From NCBI GenBank assembly GCA_024653775.1, contig JANLHZ010000016.1:1-59246 (forward strand): a DNA stretch of 59,246 bases, read 5' to 3'. Source of the stretch: Planctomycetota bacterium (GTDB lineage: Bacteria; Planctomycetota; UBA8742; JACQVU01; JANLHZ01). Both the position numbers and the translations under genes were made by a program. Positions 43,241 to 53,042 of the stretch are shown piece by piece; the first letter of the stretch is position 1, and the number at the start of each line of letters is the position of its first letter. The notes under the pieces were generated by a model that was not told the origin of the DNA, did no database searches, and saw only the letters and a list, made by a program, of their open reading frames with translations.

Positions 43241-45370
43241 GTGATTTCAATCGCCTTCTTTTTCCACTTCCACCAGCCGTATTACGCCGATGACGTCGGC
43301 GGCGGGATCCTGCTTCCGTGGGTGCGGATGCATTCCTGCAAGGATTATCTCGGCATGGGACTGCTGCTCCAGAAGTTCCCGGAGATCAAGGCGACGTTCA
43401 ATTTCGTTCCGTGCCTTCTGAAGCAGATCGTGGAGAAGGATAGAATCACGAAGGAAGACGAATACTACAAGGTTTCGCACAAAGCCGCGGACACGCTCAC
43501 CGAGGGCGAAAAGAACTTCATTGCGAGGAACTTCTTCTCGTGCCCGAAGACGACGATGATCGACCCGTACCCGCGGTATCGCGAGCTTCGCGAACTCTGC
43601 CTCGATCCGATCGCGATGAAGCCTGGCGCCTGCGATAAACTCGACGAAGACGATCTTCGCGACCTCCAGACGTGGTTCAATCTGACGTGGTTTCATCCGC
43701 TCGTAATCGCAGGGGAACCAGAACTCGCGAAGCTCCAGAAAAAAGGCGGCGATTTCTCCGAAGGCGAGAAGCACTTCGTCCTCGGGAAGCATCTCGAAAT
43801 GATGGAGCGCGTGATTCCGCTTTACCGCGAACTCTGTGCGCGGGGGCAGGTGGAACTCACGTTCACGCCGTTCTATCATCCGATAATGCCGCTGCTTTGC
43901 GATTTCACGTCGGTGAAGGAGGCGCTTCCGAGGGCGCAGCTTCCGAAGGGACACAGATCGCTGATTGACGACGCGCGAAGGCAGATTCAGAGCGGGATCG
44001 AGTATTTCGAAAAAGTCTTCGGCCACCGTCCGAAAGGTTGCTGGCCTTCGGAGGGAAGCGTTTCGCAGAAGGCCGCGGAGGTCTTCGCGGAACAGGGCGT
44101 AAAATGGATCGCGACCGACGAGCAGATTCTCGAGCGGAGCATCGAAGCAAAGCTCGAACGGGACGAAAAACGCAGGCTACGAAACCCGGACGTGCTGTGC
44201 AGACCGTACAGACTAAAGACGCAGGGCGACGCGCCAGCGATAATTTTCCGCGATCTCACGATCTCGGACAAAGTCGGCTTCAACTACAAGACTCTGCCGC
44301 CGGAGGTCGCCGCGGAGGATTTCATCCAGACCGCGCTGACTGCGAAAGAGCGCTCGAAACAGAAGTCGCCGCTGATGCCAGTGATTCTCGACGGCGAGAA
44401 CCCGTGGGAGTGGTATCAAGGCGGCGGGGTTCCGTTCCTGACGGAGCTTTACTCCCGGCTGACGAAACTTCAGGGAGAGATCAGCACGGTGCGTATCAGC
44501 GATTTCATCGAGGCGAACCCGCCGGAGCAGATTATTCCGCGGCTGTTCGCGGGGAGTTGGATCAACCACAATTTCTATATCTGGGCCGGGCACGAAGAGG
44601 ACCGACGGGCCTGGGAGGAACTATTCGCGGCGCGGAAGGCGCTCGAATCGAAAGCGGACGACCCCGCTATCCCGCGGGAGAACGTCTCGCGGGCATGGGA
44701 GGAGCTTTACATCGCGGAAGGGTCGGACTGGTGCTGGTGGTACGGAACCGACCATTCGTCGAGCCACGACCTCGAGTTCGACAGGCTTTTCAGGACGCAT
44801 CTCGTAAACATCTACGATCTCGTCGGCGAGCCGCATCCCGCGGCGCTCGACATGCCAATGACGAAGTCGGGCGCATCGGGCGAGGAATTCAGCCCGCCCG
44901 GGCAGAGGCTCGATATCGTCGTCGACGGAAAGGCTTCGAGCTACTTCGAATGGCTCGGCGCAGGACGGTACAAACCGACACGCCGCGGAAGCGTGATGAC
45001 CCTCGGCTTCGATCTCGTCCGCGAAGTTCTCTTCGGACTGACGAACAAGGACGATCTCGCCATCAGGATCGACCCGCGCGAAGGCGGAGCGATCTTAACG
45101 AGCGACGCGGACACCTGTAAGATTCACGTTATCGAGCCGGTGAAGCGCGAAATCGTGCTTCGAAACGGCGCTACTCCCGACCGGGCAATATGGGCGCACG
45201 GTAACGTCCTCGAAGCGGTGATCGAACTTCAAAGGCAGGAAACGCGCAGGGTTTCGTTCTACATCGAACTGATGCGCGAAAATGAATCTGCGATCCGACT
45301 TCCGTTCGAAGGCGCCATATCCTTCGACCCACCTGGCGACGATCTCTCGAACGGCGATTTCGTGATCTGA
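43241..45370 (+). CDS. GH57-family glycoside hydrolase (alpha-glucan active)
   Basis: A 709-residue cytoplasmic GH57 enzyme, probably an alpha-amylase or 4-alpha-glucanotransferase acting on glycogen-type glucans. Motifs: FFFHFHQPYYADD at the N-terminus (HQP), KATFNFVPCLLKQ, GCWPSEGSVS with the catalytic nucleophile Glu271, and VILDGENPWEWY with the acid/base Asp384. It starts at GTG 43241, just after the heptad repeat. The C-terminal domain (about 590-709) is beta-rich and typical. Neighbouring glycosyltransferases are not evidence for its substrate. Confidence 0.92.
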   Translation: MISIAFFFHFHQPYYADDVGGGILLPWVRMHSCKDYLGMGLLLQKFPEIKATFNFVPCLLKQIVEKDRITKEDEYYKVSHKAADTLTEGEKNFIARNFFSCPKTTMIDPYPRYRELRELCLDPIAMKPGACDKLDEDDLRDLQTWFNLTWFHPLVIAGEPELAKLQKKGGDFSEGEKHFVLGKHLEMMERVIPLYRELCARGQVELTFTPFYHPIMPLLCDFTSVKEALPRAQLPKGHRSLIDDARRQIQSGIEYFEKVFGHRPKGCWPSEGSVSQKAAEVFAEQGVKWIATDEQILERSIEAKLERDEKRRLRNPDVLCRPYRLKTQGDAPAIIFRDLTISDKVGFNYKTLPPEVAAEDFIQTALTAKERSKQKSPLMPVILDGENPWEWYQGGGVPFLTELYSRLTKLQGEISTVRISDFIEANPPEQIIPRLFAGSWINHNFYIWAGHEEDRRAWEELFAARKALESKADDPAIPRENVSRAWEELYIAEGSDWCWWYGTDHSSSHDLEFDRLFRTHLVNIYDLVGEPHPAALDMPMTKSGASGEEFSPPGQRLDIVVDGKASSYFEWLGAGRYKPTRRGSVMTLGFDLVREVLFGLTNKDDLAIRIDPREGGAILTSDADTCKIHVIEPVKREIVLRNGATPDRAIWAHGNVLEAVIELQRQETRRVSFYIELMRENESAIRLPFEGAISFDPPGDDLSNGDFVI

Positions 45371-45383
45371 GCGGGCGAGGCGG

Positions 45384-46634
45384 TCACGTCTTTGGCGCGG
45401 GCCGCACCTCATCGAAAACCGCAGCGAGTTTTGCCGTGAGTTTCCTTCGCTCGAATTCCTGCACGAACTTTGATCTCTCCTCGGAATCGCTCACTTCAAA
45501 CTTCAGTATATCCAGAAGTCCGCGCGAAATCGCCTCTACGTCCGCGGGAGCGCAGACGATCCCTGACCCGGATTCGCGGATGAGGTCCGCCGCGATGCCT
45601 TCGCGTACGGTTCCGAGAATCGGTTTCCCTGATCGAAGATACTCGTACATCTTGCCCGCGGTGGTGCTGTTCTCCGCCTCCTGGATTATGACGAGCAGCG
45701 CGTCCGCGGAAAGCAGGTACGAAATCGCGTCTTCGTGGCTTACAGGAGGTATTATCGAGACGTGTTTTTCGAGGGAGAGTTCGCTTACGGTTTCAGCAAC
45801 GACGGGCTGCGCGTTCCCGACGAATATCATCTGGAAAGGTAGGTCGCCTTCGTGCGAGTCGACAAGTTTTCTTACCGCCATAAGCACGTAGGTCGGCAGG
45901 GTGAACGCGTACATCGATCCGGAAAACACGATCGTCGGTTTCGAAAACGTCTTCAGAGGAACGCTCTGGAAGTCGCTTTCGTCGTACCCGTTGCTTATCG
46001 GACGAATCCTGTCAGCGGAAGCGTCACTGCCAAGCTCCAGAAACTTCGGGTAATCGACCTCGCCCCATGTCGTCACTCTGAAAGCCCCGTCGATCATCTT
46101 CGCTTCGAGGCTCTTCGCCTTTTCCAGAAGTTTGCCGCGGTCGTATTTGTTCACCGAGTTCCTCGTCCATGGATCGCGGAAGTCGATTACGTACGGAATG
46201 CCCGTGATTTGGGAAATCTCATGAACGATCAGGAACGATGACCAGGGCGAACCCGTGGCGAAGAGGATGTCCACCTTCCGCTTTCTCGCGATCTCCACTC
46301 CCTTCCTTATCGCTGGTTTGATCCAGCCCCGCGCGCGATCCGGGAAGGCCCAGCGTTTCGAAAGCCTCGTCGCGATGTTTCTGAGGCCGAGCTTCGCGGC
46401 CTGCATTATCACGCGGTCGAACCGTCTCGCGCCGACACGCACGATTTCGGTTTCCGGACCAAGTTCGCCCAGCAATTTGTGGTCTTTCCTGTGAATCGGA
46501 TCGTCGTCGACGGTTACGACAACCGGGGCCCAGCCGGACCCAGGAAGGTACTTTACGAATTTGAGCGAACGAAGCGTCCCTCCCGTCTGGAGAGGCGGGA
46601 AATCGTGGGCGAAGAAAAGTAATGTGCCAGGCAT
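45384..46634 (-). CDS. Glycosyltransferase family 4 protein
   Basis: A 416-residue GT-B enzyme of the WcaI/WbuB type: LLFFAHDFPPLQTGGTLRSLKFVKYL at the start, TGSPWSSFLIVHEISQITGIPYVIDFRDPW, FSGSMYAFTLP, and ADALLVIIQEAENSTTAGKMYEYLRSGKPILGTV for sugar-nucleotide binding. It probably adds a sugar to a surface glycan. It is divergent from the small-protein operon at 46719. Confidence 0.93.
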   Translation of the reverse strand: MPGTLLFFAHDFPPLQTGGTLRSLKFVKYLPGSGWAPVVVTVDDDPIHRKDHKLLGELGPETEIVRVGARRFDRVIMQAAKLGLRNIATRLSKRWAFPDRARGWIKPAIRKGVEIARKRKVDILFATGSPWSSFLIVHEISQITGIPYVIDFRDPWTRNSVNKYDRGKLLEKAKSLEAKMIDGAFRVTTWGEVDYPKFLELGSDASADRIRPISNGYDESDFQSVPLKTFSKPTIVFSGSMYAFTLPTYVLMAVRKLVDSHEGDLPFQMIFVGNAQPVVAETVSELSLEKHVSIIPPVSHEDAISYLLSADALLVIIQEAENSTTAGKMYEYLRSGKPILGTVREGIAADLIRESGSGIVCAPADVEAISRGLLDILKFEVSDSEERSKFVQEFERRKLTAKLAAVFDEVRPAPKT

Positions 46635-46667
46635 ATTCCGGTTTGACGAGTCTCGCTCAAAATTTGC

Positions 46668-46695
46668 TTTCAGTTAGGTCGCTTCATGCTATATT
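46668..46695 (+). promoter_or_regulatory. Candidate promoter of the 46719-49913 operon
   Basis: TTTCAG (46668-46673), 16 bases, TATATT (46690-46695). The predicted start is about 16 bases before the AUG, leaving room for AAGGAG at 46707-46712. Confidence 0.45.
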
Positions 46696-46718
46696 AAGGT
46701 CCAGGCAAGGAGACACTA

Positions 46719-46958
46719 ATGAACGGAGCGATCAATTTCAGCCTTTTATACATCGATCCCGCGGTGGGAACAGTCATTCTTTCCGCAATTCTGTCCGCCG
46801 TCATTGGGTCGTGGCTGTTTTTCAGAAACATGATCGAAAGAGCCTTTCGATTCTGCTTCGGCTGGGCGATGAAAAAGCCCGCGGAAACAGAAATCGCGCC
46901 TGTTACAAGCGAATCGTCGGCAGTTTCGGAAGAAAGCAAAGACGGAGACCATACTTGA
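46719..46958 (+). CDS. Small 'YIDP' membrane protein
   Basis: A 79-residue protein with LLYIDPAVGTVILSAILSAVIGSWLFF, one membrane helix preceded by the YIDP motif, then a charged tail. I know this kind of short protein (usually YIDPGTGS...) mainly next to methyltransferases and sulfatase/phosphatase-like membrane enzymes of surface-polymer loci, as here. A full Shine-Dalgarno AAGGAG lies six bases before the ATG. The stop overlaps the next start (TTGA). It may be an assembly factor or subunit. Confidence 0.82.
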   Translation: MNGAINFSLLYIDPAVGTVILSAILSAVIGSWLFFRNMIERAFRFCFGWAMKKPAETEIAPVTSESSAVSEESKDGDHT

Positions 46959-48415
46959 GCGGACCCGGCGTTTTCGAAAATGACCCCGGTTCATTTCGCG
47001 ATCCGTCCGGCTTTGTAATTCACTCGGAAGATCGCGTTTTCCGGGTTCTCACGGAGGTCGCGCTGCCCGCCATCGACGCGGCCACGGAAAGCGGTCTCCT
47101 GCGTGAGCTATCCGACGCCAGGAAGATCGTCGGCACGACGACTCTCGATGAAGGCGAGCAGTTGTCGCGCATTAAATCCACGTTCCCGGAAGCGAAGAGA
47201 GTCCTCGAACATCAGCGCATCGATCTGCTTACGTATCCGACCGAGTGGACGCTTTCCATGCTCGCGGACGCGGGGATTCTGACGCTCGCAGTGCAGATCG
47301 CAGCCGTGCGGAAGGGGCTTTCGCTCCAGGACGCGTCGGCGTACAACGTGCAGTTTATCGGCACGAAGCCGGTGTTCATCGACGTCACGTCCCTGCAGAT
47401 CGAAAAGAGAAGGGACATCTGGCTCGCGCTCGGGCAGTTCTACAGACACTTCCTCTATCCTATGCTGCTTAAACTGCATCGCGGCGCAAGCACCAAGGGT
47501 TACTTTCTCGAAAACATCGACGGCCTCGACTCTACGAACGTCGCAAGGATTCTCGGCAAGGGCACGCTCCTAAGCCCGGCGAGACTTTTCGACGTGTGGC
47601 TACCGTCGTGGCTTTCGAAAAAGGACGCCCCCGCGAAGAATCAGGCCGACGGCGCGCAGGCGCAGGCCGGGAACCCGGAAGTCCAGGTGTTCACGCTGCA
47701 GAGACAAAAATCGAAACTGTCAAAACTTCGCAAAGCGTTCAAGTCTCGAAGCGACTGGTCGAGTTACGAAAAGACCTGCACGTACAATGACGAATCCGAG
47801 CGGGAGAAGATCGAATTCGTCGATCGCGCGCTTAACGATCTGAAGCCTTCGTGGACGCTCGATCTCGGATGCAACACAGGTAACTACTCCCGGATCGCGG
47901 CGAAGCATTCGAAAAGAGTCATCGCGCTCGACCAGGATCACGATTCCCTCGATTCGCTTTACAGGAAATTCAGTCTCGATCCGGAACTTCGCGACAAGGT
48001 TCACATCGTGTGGTCGGGAATCGACAATCCGACGCCCGCGATAGGATGGACGAACTCGGAGCGCAAGTCGCTGTTCGAACGTATTTCGGCGGACGTAGTG
48101 CTCGCGCTCGCGCTTGTGCATCATCTTCTCGTGACGGGACGGGTGCCGCTTGGGAGACTTGTAGAGTTCTTCAGCGGAATCGCGTCAAGGGCGCTGATAA
48201 TCGAATTCGTTTCGCCCGCGGACCCGATGTTCACCAAACTCGCAGCGTTTCGAAAAGATCTATACGAGGGCATCAGCGAGGAATCGTTCCGCATCGCCTT
48301 CGAGAAAGAATTCGAAGTCGTCGATCGAAAGTCTCTCGGAGGCGGAACCAGGACGATCTTCAGACTTGAAAAAAGAGAACCAAATGAGCGACCTAAGCCA
48401 GGAACAGACCTCTAA
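46955..48415 (+). CDS. Two-domain SAM methyltransferase of a surface-glycan operon
   Basis: A 486-residue protein starting at TTG 46955, which overlaps the upstream stop; GGAG lies seven bases before it. The N-terminal half (HSEDRVFRVLTEVALPAIDAATESGLL...AYNVQFIGTKPVFIDVTSLQIEK...FYRHFLYPMLL) is kinase-like in pattern and known from nodulation-type (NoeA-like) methyltransferases. The C-terminal half is a class I methyltransferase (TLDLGCNTGNYSRIAAKHSKRVIALDQD). It probably modifies a surface sugar. Confidence 0.82.
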   Translation: MSGPGVFENDPGSFRDPSGFVIHSEDRVFRVLTEVALPAIDAATESGLLRELSDARKIVGTTTLDEGEQLSRIKSTFPEAKRVLEHQRIDLLTYPTEWTLSMLADAGILTLAVQIAAVRKGLSLQDASAYNVQFIGTKPVFIDVTSLQIEKRRDIWLALGQFYRHFLYPMLLKLHRGASTKGYFLENIDGLDSTNVARILGKGTLLSPARLFDVWLPSWLSKKDAPAKNQADGAQAQAGNPEVQVFTLQRQKSKLSKLRKAFKSRSDWSSYEKTCTYNDESEREKIEFVDRALNDLKPSWTLDLGCNTGNYSRIAAKHSKRVIALDQDHDSLDSLYRKFSLDPELRDKVHIVWSGIDNPTPAIGWTNSERKSLFERISADVVLALALVHHLLVTGRVPLGRLVEFFSGIASRALIIEFVSPADPMFTKLAAFRKDLYEGISEESFRIAFEKEFEVVDRKSLGGGTRTIFRLEKREPNERPKPGTDL

Positions 48416-49913
48416 ACCCTCGGTCTCGCGGAGAGCGCTGAAGGCGCTCGGCTATTCTTTCATGGCCTGCTTTTTTCTGGCGGTTCCGTACCTCAGGTTT
48501 CTGACAGACAATGAAAACCGGCACGCATACGGTTTCAGGCACATCCACTACTTCCAGATCATGGCAATCGTCGCGTCGGTGGCGGTTTGCGTGGCCGCAT
48601 ATTACGGCCTACTCGCGATGATCGCTCCGAGGCTTCCACGAAGAGTTTCCGGACTCGCGAGAAGACTCGCGCTCTCTCCGCTTTTCGCGCTGGTGGCGTT
48701 CAACGTAATCCGTATTCCGCTGTTCGAATTCGTTCCAGAGTGGGATCTCGCGCTCGTTCCGTATCAGCGGATCGTCGTAGGCTCGATGGCAGTTCTGCTG
48801 TTCGTCACGGAGACGGGGTTCTCCGGGTTCTGCAGGTTCGCACGAGGCTTCGCGCTGCTCTTTTCGCCTTTCCCGGTAATTCTGACGGCGATCTTCCTTA
48901 CCTTCGGCGCCCAGGGCGCGGCGTACGAGGAGCCGCCGTTTTCAGAGGAGAACCCGCTCGAAGGCGCGCCCACGACAAAATTCTCAGCTTCGATCTACAT
49001 CCTGATGTTCGACGGGTTCGACTACGACATCGCGTTCGGTTCAGAGAAGTCCGATCGCGTCAGAAAGAATCTGGACGAGCTGATTTCGAGAAGTTTCTTC
49101 TTCACGAAGGCGCGGTCTCCAGCGAACGTCACGCAGAAAAGCATCCCGCAATTCCTTTACCAGACGAGCGCGGAAGTCGAATGGGACGAAGGCGGAGAAT
49201 GCTGGTTCACGCAGGGCGGAAAGAAAAGCCCCGCGACGGAATTCGAATCCCTCTTTCAAAGGTGGAGCGGCGAAGGCACGATGAAAGTCGCCACGGGCTG
49301 GCATTTGAATTACCGGAAGCTCCTCGAAGACGACATCGACTACACCAGCTCCATCCCGAGCTACAACGGTTCGATTCTCGGCTTCGAGGCGATGATGAAC
49401 ACCCACGCGTTCTACCTGACGGACCTCGCGTACCTTCCAGTGAGGAGCGCGCTGCGTCTCTCGCCGAACTACTTCTGGGACTATCGCGCGCTCGCAATCG
49501 TTCATCTGCGCGAAAGAGCGCTTCGCACGGTCAATTTTGCCGGGGACGACGTCTTCGGCTACTTCCATTTCACGATCCCTCACGCGCCTTATGTCACCGA
49601 CCGGGACGGCGTCGTCCCGAGATCGCAGTTCAACAAGAGTAACTCCGGCGACGGCTACGAAAACGCGCTCGATTACGCCGACACGATCGTGGGAGAGGTC
49701 ATTTCCGCGCTGAAAAGCCGCGGCAGGTGGGATAACTGCCTTTTGCTGCTTACCTCCGATCATGGTCACGTCGCGTTCGACGGAGCGGCGGCGCGCAGCC
49801 TTAACGTGCCTCTTATAATAAAGATGCCGGGGCAGACGGAAGGCAAAGTTATCGACGACGAATTCTTTACGGTGAACGCCGCAGAGTGGATCGAGGAAAA
49901 CTCGCACCAATAA
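48384..49913 (+). CDS. Membrane-anchored sulfatase/alkaline-phosphatase-superfamily protein
   Basis: A protein of about 509 residues. The N-terminal part has four or five membrane helices (FMACFFLAVPYLRF, YFQIMAIVASVAVCVAAYYG, LFALVAFNVIRIPLF, GFALLFSPFPVILTAIFLTFG). The extracytoplasmic domain contains IYILMFDGFDYD (metal-binding Asp), KARSPANVTQKSIPQFLY (candidate nucleophile Thr/Ser), HFTIPHAPYV and LLLTSDHGH. This fits phosphoglycerol/phosphoethanolamine-transferase or sulfatase-like enzymes that act on surface polymers. ATG 48384 overlaps the methyltransferase gene by 32 bases. Confidence 0.85.
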   Translation: MSDLSQEQTSKPSVSRRALKALGYSFMACFFLAVPYLRFLTDNENRHAYGFRHIHYFQIMAIVASVAVCVAAYYGLLAMIAPRLPRRVSGLARRLALSPLFALVAFNVIRIPLFEFVPEWDLALVPYQRIVVGSMAVLLFVTETGFSGFCRFARGFALLFSPFPVILTAIFLTFGAQGAAYEEPPFSEENPLEGAPTTKFSASIYILMFDGFDYDIAFGSEKSDRVRKNLDELISRSFFFTKARSPANVTQKSIPQFLYQTSAEVEWDEGGECWFTQGGKKSPATEFESLFQRWSGEGTMKVATGWHLNYRKLLEDDIDYTSSIPSYNGSILGFEAMMNTHAFYLTDLAYLPVRSALRLSPNYFWDYRALAIVHLRERALRTVNFAGDDVFGYFHFTIPHAPYVTDRDGVVPRSQFNKSNSGDGYENALDYADTIVGEVISALKSRGRWDNCLLLLTSDHGHVAFDGAAARSLNVPLIIKMPGQTEGKVIDDEFFTVNAAEWIEENSHQ

Positions 49914-49921
49914 TCGTGAAC

Positions 49922-50264
49922 GTTCGGTGATCCACGTGGCACGGACGTCCCATTCGCGATTTCACGGTCAAGATGACCGTGCCACGCGCAAAAACCTTCG
50001 TAGGCTTCTATCAACGTGGTTTATCGAACGCTTACATTTTATTGACTTTAGAATAATGCTAATAAGCCTATAATAAAGCTTTATATAAGAATAAAGCGAC
50101 TTAAAAGATTACGACTAAGGCTTAGTTGAAATCAAAACTTAAATCAGACGTCAAAAGCGTTTCTGTTCAGAAAGTTTTTGACTGATCCCGGTGGTGTCCG
50201 CGTCACTAATGTAGATCATGGCCGAGGTAGGTACTCGATCCGCAAGAAACGTGGTTCACCGAAC
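49922..50264. repeat. MITE-like element with terminal inverted repeats
   Basis: GTTCGGTGATCCACG (49922-49936) is inverted at 50250-50264 with one mismatch. The left part (49922-50010) holds CACGTGGCACGGACGTC...GACCGTGCCACGCGC, and the middle is AT-rich (50030-50160) with no coding frame of interest. It fills most of the 410-bp gap before the VWA gene. Related sequences lie at 79-93, 12331 and 59041. Confidence 0.55.
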
Positions 50265-50323
50265 GAATACAATAATCATTCGTTTGTAACGAATGGATTT
50301 CGGCCTTCGAGTAGAATCGGGAA

Positions 50324-52900
50324 ATGGAATTTCGGGAACCACTGTTTTTGCTGCTGCTCGTCTTTCCCGCGGGGTTTTATTATCTGCGTGCGCGGGCAAC
50401 TAAAAAATCGCCTTCTATGCACTACGGTCTGAAGAGCCTGCTGCTCGCGTTCGCGCTTACCGCGCTAGCGCTCGCGAAGCCAGAGATAGACCTCATCGAA
50501 GGTCCGAGAAAGATAGCGCTGCTTTTCGACGTCAGCCACAGCGCGTTCGACAGAATCGACGTGGCGCGGGAACTCGAAACCCTCGCGACCTCCGGAAGGC
50601 TCCGGCAGGATGATATCATCAGCGTGACTCTTTTTGCCGGCTGGTCGCGGACCATTCTGAGCGGCGAGCGCCTTTCGGAAGCGCCGTCGAAACTGCCGAC
50701 GCCGCTTCCGAACATAGCGGGCGGTGCGACGAACTTCGCGTCAGCACTGGAAGAAATTCCCCCGGACGCGGACTTCGCGATCGTCTTCACCGACGGCGCG
50801 TTCACTCATTCGCGGTCCGAGACGGCGGCCGCTACGAGGTTTGCCGCTCAGAAGGATACTCCGGAACTTCATTTCGTCTGGAGCGACCTTAGAAGGTTCG
50901 ACGCGCGGATCGCGGACATCGTCGCGCCACTGAAAGTGAATCCGTCGGAGACGTTCGCGGTGGAGGTCGAGCTGATTGCGAGCGATTCCTGCGAGGCGAT
51001 CCTGACGGCGAGTTCGCGCGAAAGCGGAGCAGAAATCTTCAGGCGGAAAATCGACCTCGCGCCCGACGCCCAGACACGAGCGATCCTGAATTTCACAGCT
51101 CCGGAGTCGGGGTTCGTCGAACTCGAGTTCCGAATCGACCCTTCGGACGAAAATCCGGAGCATCGCGAGTCCGGGCACTATCTGGCGAATAACGTAGGGA
51201 GCGTTACGATTCTCGTCCGATCGGAGGTTCGGAACGTGCTGCTTTTTTCGAGCCTGGAGGACAGCCAGATTCAGCGCGCGCTCGAAAGCAGCGTCTCGCG
51301 GAACGTCGTCGTGCGCAGAAGTTCGGGCGCCGCGCTCGAAGTTTCGCTCGCGGACCTCATTATCGTCGAGGACTATCCCGCGGACAAAATCCCACTGGAA
51401 ACCATGGAGTCCATCGTGAACTGCGCCTTCCGGGAAGGTTGCGGATTTCTGATGCTCGGCGCGGGGGGCGCGTTCGCTCCCGGAGGCTACGCGGATACGA
51501 TCGTCGAGGAAAGGCTGCTCCCCGTCAAGTGCGCACGGGACGATCGCAGGCTGAACGTACTTCTGCTGCTTGACGTCAGCTCGAGCATGAGCGAGCCGCT
51601 CGCCGGCGCATCCCGCAGCGCGACCAGATTCGACGTCCTCCGCGCGGCGGTAGGCTCGCTCTCGGCGAAACTTCTCCCCGGCGACGGAATCGGGCTGATC
51701 ACTTTCGCTGGCCGGGCTGATTTCCCCGCGGGAAGATCGTTCGTCCCGATGAGCAATCGAGCCGAGATTTCCGCCGGGCTGTCCGCGGTACGTCCGTTCG
51801 GGCCCACGGACGTGCGTCCGGCTCTCGGTCCCGCAAAGTCCATGCTCGAAGGCTCGGACGCGCCGCTGAACCACGTCGTACTGATCACCGACGGAAGGCA
51901 GCTTGCGGAAATCGGGGACGCGAACGCCAGGCTCGAAGCGTTCTTCCGCGAAACCCTTGACCTCGGCGCGTCCATCACCGTGCTTTCGGTAGACGACGCT
52001 CCGACCCTCGATTATTCCGCACTGTCCGGGAATCCAGACGCGAACGTACTCGACGCGACCATTGAACGGATTCCGGAGCTTCTCCTTGAAGACATTCGCA
52101 AAAAACGAAGTTATTTCGAGCCGGAGCCGGGGAACGCGCGGCTTGAAAACGCGGTGGCGGGTTTCGAGGACGCGCCGGGAATAGAAGCGAAGGCCGGGGA
52201 GATCGTCACTAGCGCGCGAAGGGAAGAAGGCGTTCTCATCTACAGCGTGGAAAAGGACGATCTGCCGCTGGTCGCTATCAGGCGCGTCGGCGCAGGGATT
52301 TCCGGAGCGATCCTGCTCGACCCGTCCGACAAAAACATGGCGGGCGAACTCGCCTTCGACCGAAACTGGAACGTCTTCCTCCAGAATTTCATACTCCGCC
52401 TGATTCGCGACCACTCCGAAAATCAACCTGAAATCGAGGCGCGCGAGAACTCGCAGGACGACAGTACGCTCGATCTCGTCATCACGTTCGATCACGCCGA
52501 GCAGGCTCCGGAGGAAAGAATGTTCGTCAGGCTCACGCCGATTGGGACCGGCGGGCCGGGAGAAGTATTCCCGCTGATCAGGGAAAGCGCGACGAGATTC
52601 GAGGTTCATAGCGTTCCGGCTTCCGCTACTGGTAGGCTTGCGGTGGTAGAATCCGCGTCCGGAGCCGTGATCGTCCGCACGGTGATCTCCGGCAGGCTTG
52701 CGCGGGAGTTCTTTGAACTCGCCCCCAGGCAGATGGAAATCCAGACGCTGGCGTCGCTCTCCGGAGGCGCCGTAGTGAAGGACGCGCGGGCCGTGCGAAT
52801 TCGCAACAGCGAAAGCGCAGCAGCTTACGGTCTCGATTCCGCGCTCTTTGGCGCCGCGATTCTGTCCCTGCTTTTCTGGTGGTTGCGCAGAGCAAGATAA
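50324..52900 (+). CDS. Double-VWA membrane protein (BatA/glutamine-amidotransferase-like)
   Basis: An 858-residue membrane protein. Two N-terminal membrane helices (about 5-25 and 35-52) are followed by a first VWA domain with the MIDAS-like DVSHS (about residue 69), an intervening beta-region, and a second VWA with LLLLDVSSSMSE (DxSxS, about 410-421). A flanking segment (NVLLFSSLEDSQ...LIIVEDYPADK...FLMLGAGGAFAPGGY) is of the glutamine-amidotransferase-like DUF1355 type. A last helix precedes the basic C-terminus WWLRRAR. TAGAAT (50312-50317) is six bases before the ATG. Such proteins are usual in Planctomycetota but their role is unsettled. Confidence 0.85.
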   Translation: MEFREPLFLLLLVFPAGFYYLRARATKKSPSMHYGLKSLLLAFALTALALAKPEIDLIEGPRKIALLFDVSHSAFDRIDVARELETLATSGRLRQDDIISVTLFAGWSRTILSGERLSEAPSKLPTPLPNIAGGATNFASALEEIPPDADFAIVFTDGAFTHSRSETAAATRFAAQKDTPELHFVWSDLRRFDARIADIVAPLKVNPSETFAVEVELIASDSCEAILTASSRESGAEIFRRKIDLAPDAQTRAILNFTAPESGFVELEFRIDPSDENPEHRESGHYLANNVGSVTILVRSEVRNVLLFSSLEDSQIQRALESSVSRNVVVRRSSGAALEVSLADLIIVEDYPADKIPLETMESIVNCAFREGCGFLMLGAGGAFAPGGYADTIVEERLLPVKCARDDRRLNVLLLLDVSSSMSEPLAGASRSATRFDVLRAAVGSLSAKLLPGDGIGLITFAGRADFPAGRSFVPMSNRAEISAGLSAVRPFGPTDVRPALGPAKSMLEGSDAPLNHVVLITDGRQLAEIGDANARLEAFFRETLDLGASITVLSVDDAPTLDYSALSGNPDANVLDATIERIPELLLEDIRKKRSYFEPEPGNARLENAVAGFEDAPGIEAKAGEIVTSARREEGVLIYSVEKDDLPLVAIRRVGAGISGAILLDPSDKNMAGELAFDRNWNVFLQNFILRLIRDHSENQPEIEARENSQDDSTLDLVITFDHAEQAPEERMFVRLTPIGTGGPGEVFPLIRESATRFEVHSVPASATGRLAVVESASGAVIVRTVISGRLAREFFELAPRQMEIQTLASLSGGAVVKDARAVRIRNSESAAAYGLDSALFGAAILSLLFWWLRRAR

Positions 52901-52986
52901 AAGTAAACGATCTTGCTCCGAATCGCATAAGATATCAACTTAAAATAACCTATTAAAACAGTTTGGATATAATATCGGACGATTTA

Positions 52987-53036
52987 TGTATGCGAGTATC
53001 AGTGTGAAACGCAGATAAAGGATAATATAGATTATT
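52987..53036 (+). repeat. 50-bp inverted repeat, left copy, flanking the flagellin region
   Basis: The motif TGTATGCGAGTATCAGTGTG...AAACGCAGATAAAGGATAAT matches the inverse of 58969-59018 at 46 of 50 positions by eye. No other copy was noticed in the window. The surroundings of the two copies do not look alike beyond the 50 bp. Confidence 0.8.
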
Positions 53037-53042
53037 AACAGA

